From contig OY755045.1 of assembly GCA_963576565.1 (NCBI GenBank), positions 39,018,667 through 39,082,666 of the forward strand: DNA of 64,000 bases. Direction: 5' to 3'. The stretch comes from Aspidapion aeneum. Its lineage: Eukaryota; Arthropoda; Insecta; Coleoptera; Brentidae. Each line of letters starts with the position of its first letter. Within the stretch, counting starts at the first letter, position 1. A model generated the notes under the pieces. That model saw nothing but the letters and a program-made list of their open reading frames with translations, was not told where the DNA came from and did no database searches. Position numbers and translations under genes: made by a program. This document shows, in pieces, positions 62,128 through 64,000 of the stretch.

Positions 62128-64000
62128 AGTTTTTAAATATAATTAAAAATTTTAACAAACACAAATTTTCCTGTGTCGGTTGTTTTCTACCCATACAATG
62201 TGGCTCATACAAGGTTACAAGAGGAGCTGGGACATAGACCTTGGGGGGTATGGGTTTTCTCTCTATAATGCATCTGATATCTGCTACCAACACATAATTT
62301 TTAAGATAACTATTTGATAGTTATCATCACAATCAGTATAGGCCAGGACAAAAATTATGAAATGAACTTTATATACACATAGAAAATTACTAATAGTTTA
62401 AAAATTACTCAATGTTGTTGGCTGTTTTTAAGGCGCCTGATGCTAAAAATAGTTCTTAAATGATGTACCTATTACACAGCATACCTACCTCTTCATGAAA
62501 AAAAATTAAACTTAAAAAAATAATAATTTAAAAATTTTGTAAAAATTGAGGAAAATAATATTGCTGTTAATTTATTTTAAATATTTGATTTATTTTCTCA
62601 AAGTTAAAATTAACGAAAATATTCCAAATTCAAAATTACGCTTAGACTACTTGCTACCAACTAAAATTAAAATACTTACGTAATTTTGAATTTAAAATTT
62701 CTTCGATATTATTTTAAACTTTAGGCAAAAATTTTTTTCAAAAAAATTGTTTAGAATTAAAAGGCCTATCAGACAAAAATATAAAATACAGGATATATAA
62801 ATTTTTTTAAATGTTTTTTGAAAAACACCAAAAACCGATGCTCTATTTTTAAAAAATGTAAGTATCTTAAACAGCATTAAAAATTCTACTAGTTTGCCAA
62901 TTTAAACTTTTTTCTATCTTTAATAATAAAAAAGTTAGCAATGGTGGACACTTAACTTGGAACACTCTGTATAACGCTCAAGCAGGAGGGAAGGAAAATT
63001 AGCCTTGCGTTACAGTCGATGTATTTTTTATGATATTTCTTGAAAATGCGTTTTGTAGGGGTGATCAAATATCCTGATTCTTTGCGTTATGTAATTTATG
63101 AATCTTCCCTTACTGCCTTATTGACTTTTAGTCATTTTAACTTCCTTTTTTTTTCATTTTTTTGAATAAATTTTACACAAAAAAATCTAGTTTTAGTTAT
63201 TTCCTACCCACCAAAAAAAAACCAATAATATGTGGCTAGTTTGCTTTAGAGTTCGGCGTAAAAAATTTCATTAAATTGAACAAGAGAGTAGGAAAAGTAT
63301 TTATAATCGTGTCCTGAATCTGATATTTATAAAACTATTGGAATTTGTATCATAAATTTTTAAATGATTTAATTTTGTAATAAATTTTGGTATTTTTTCG
63401 GCTTTTAAATAGACCTATCTCTCTTTCTCTCATAATGTAACGTATAGGTCTTTCTTTATTGACCGTGGAACAGGCAAAATGGTGGCTGGGAGTTACCACA
63501 CAATCGGTTTCTTTACGAACCTTGGATCAGGCATGACAATAAATCTCCTTTTTTCAACAGTCATAATCGCACTGATCTTCTGGCCAAGCATTTTTGGGGG
63601 CTGTTCAAAAGTTTTGTAATAAACAGCTTAAAATACAAAATTGCTAAATTGTTGCTTTTTCTAGCTAAATAATAGGAATAAGAGCTTAAAATTTATGTTA
63701 TTTAGCTAGCTAAATTTTAGCATGCTTATTAGCAATTATCTAACTTTAAAAGAGCAAGTCCTGTATAATATTACATCAAAAGCCATTTCACCCATAAACA
63801 CCTGCTATCAGAGAGGTTCTATAGCTAAAATAATTTCTAAACCACAACTAGCTGTTTTACAGCAAAAACTAAGCTCTGACAACACTTTCACAGCAAAGTT
63901 TTTGCTTTTAAACTATATTGTCCAGTTTGTGTTACTTGGGGTATCAGAGAGGGTGACACAATATCCCCTTAACTGTTTATCTAGTACATAGAGGATATTT
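62128..64000. other. Intergenic DNA, nothing firmly recognised
   Basis: Mostly A/T-rich. A GCGTTACAGTCGATG...GTTATGTAATTTATGAATC block at 63005-63110 resembles the repeat pieces near 9000 and 13490. A short TCTCTTTCTCTC tract lies near 63418. An 89-codon frame at 63722-63991 has no recognisable motif. Confidence 0.35.

Noticed and set aside
62102..62293. 63-codon minus-strand frame with a proline-rich middle (RKPIPPKVYVPAPLV) as an exon
   Set aside because: The text looks protein-like, but no supporting splice sites or neighbouring exons were found; one short frame is not enough.

Overview
The window looks like intergenic DNA from a repeat-rich arthropod genome, most likely an insect. It is AT-rich and built almost entirely from nested transposable elements: BEL/Pao and Ty3/Gypsy retrotransposons, a non-LTR reverse transcriptase family of the type common in insects, mariner and other DDE fossils, TA-target MITEs and tRNA-derived SINEs. 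I found no convincing host protein-coding gene. A GC-richer patch with a CRE-like site and a splice-donor-like sequence near 61.9-62.1 kb is the only candidate host promoter/first exon. The order cannot be fixed from the sequence; a beetle is a guess.

Layout. 0-7 kb: three copies of one dispersed repeat (R1), a truncated non-LTR reverse transcriptase on the minus strand, a 15-bp minisatellite and two CTCG/CGAG-rich quasi-palindromic clusters. 7-11 kb: a small inverted-repeat element, then a composite repeat with a (TCTG)n tract, three ~115-bp tandem units and terminal hairpins, followed tail to tail by an inverted partial copy. 12-14.7 kb: a decayed DDE transposase, a tRNA-derived SINE and an internally deleted mariner. 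14.76-17.5 kb: a foldback-like element whose arms carry ~185-bp tandem units. 18.04-25.2 kb: an apparently intact BEL/Pao retrotransposon (475-bp LTRs identical by eye, 5-bp target duplication, one 1833-codon frame). 25.5-36 kb: a GC-rich terminal-inverted-repeat element, a MITE inside a MITE, another TIR element abutting it, tandem repeats, a second reverse transcriptase fragment and a second SINE.

39.23-56.04 kb is one 16.8-kb Ty3/Gypsy element inserted in a second copy of the (TCTG)n repeat. Its LTRs are 3.26 kb and nearly identical (one substitution and one homopolymer indel seen), so insertion was recent. It has a tRNA-Lys-like primer site, a ~5.3-kb T-rich leader without recognisable coding, gag, pol in the -1 frame, and a polypurine tract. 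Gag ends at a textbook -1 frameshift signal: slippery GGGAAAC, a 5-nt spacer and a long stem-loop. Pol is cut by one in-frame stop just after the integrase core. The LTR contains two well-formed introns whose removal keeps an open frame.

56-64 kb: the rest of the interrupted repeat, a third MITE copy, a third reverse transcriptase fragment, an element built on CACAATC repeats, a probable LINE 3' end, and about 3 kb in which little can be recognised. The two full-length retrotransposons are the only units with largely intact genes; the rest is layered debris that records insertion order.
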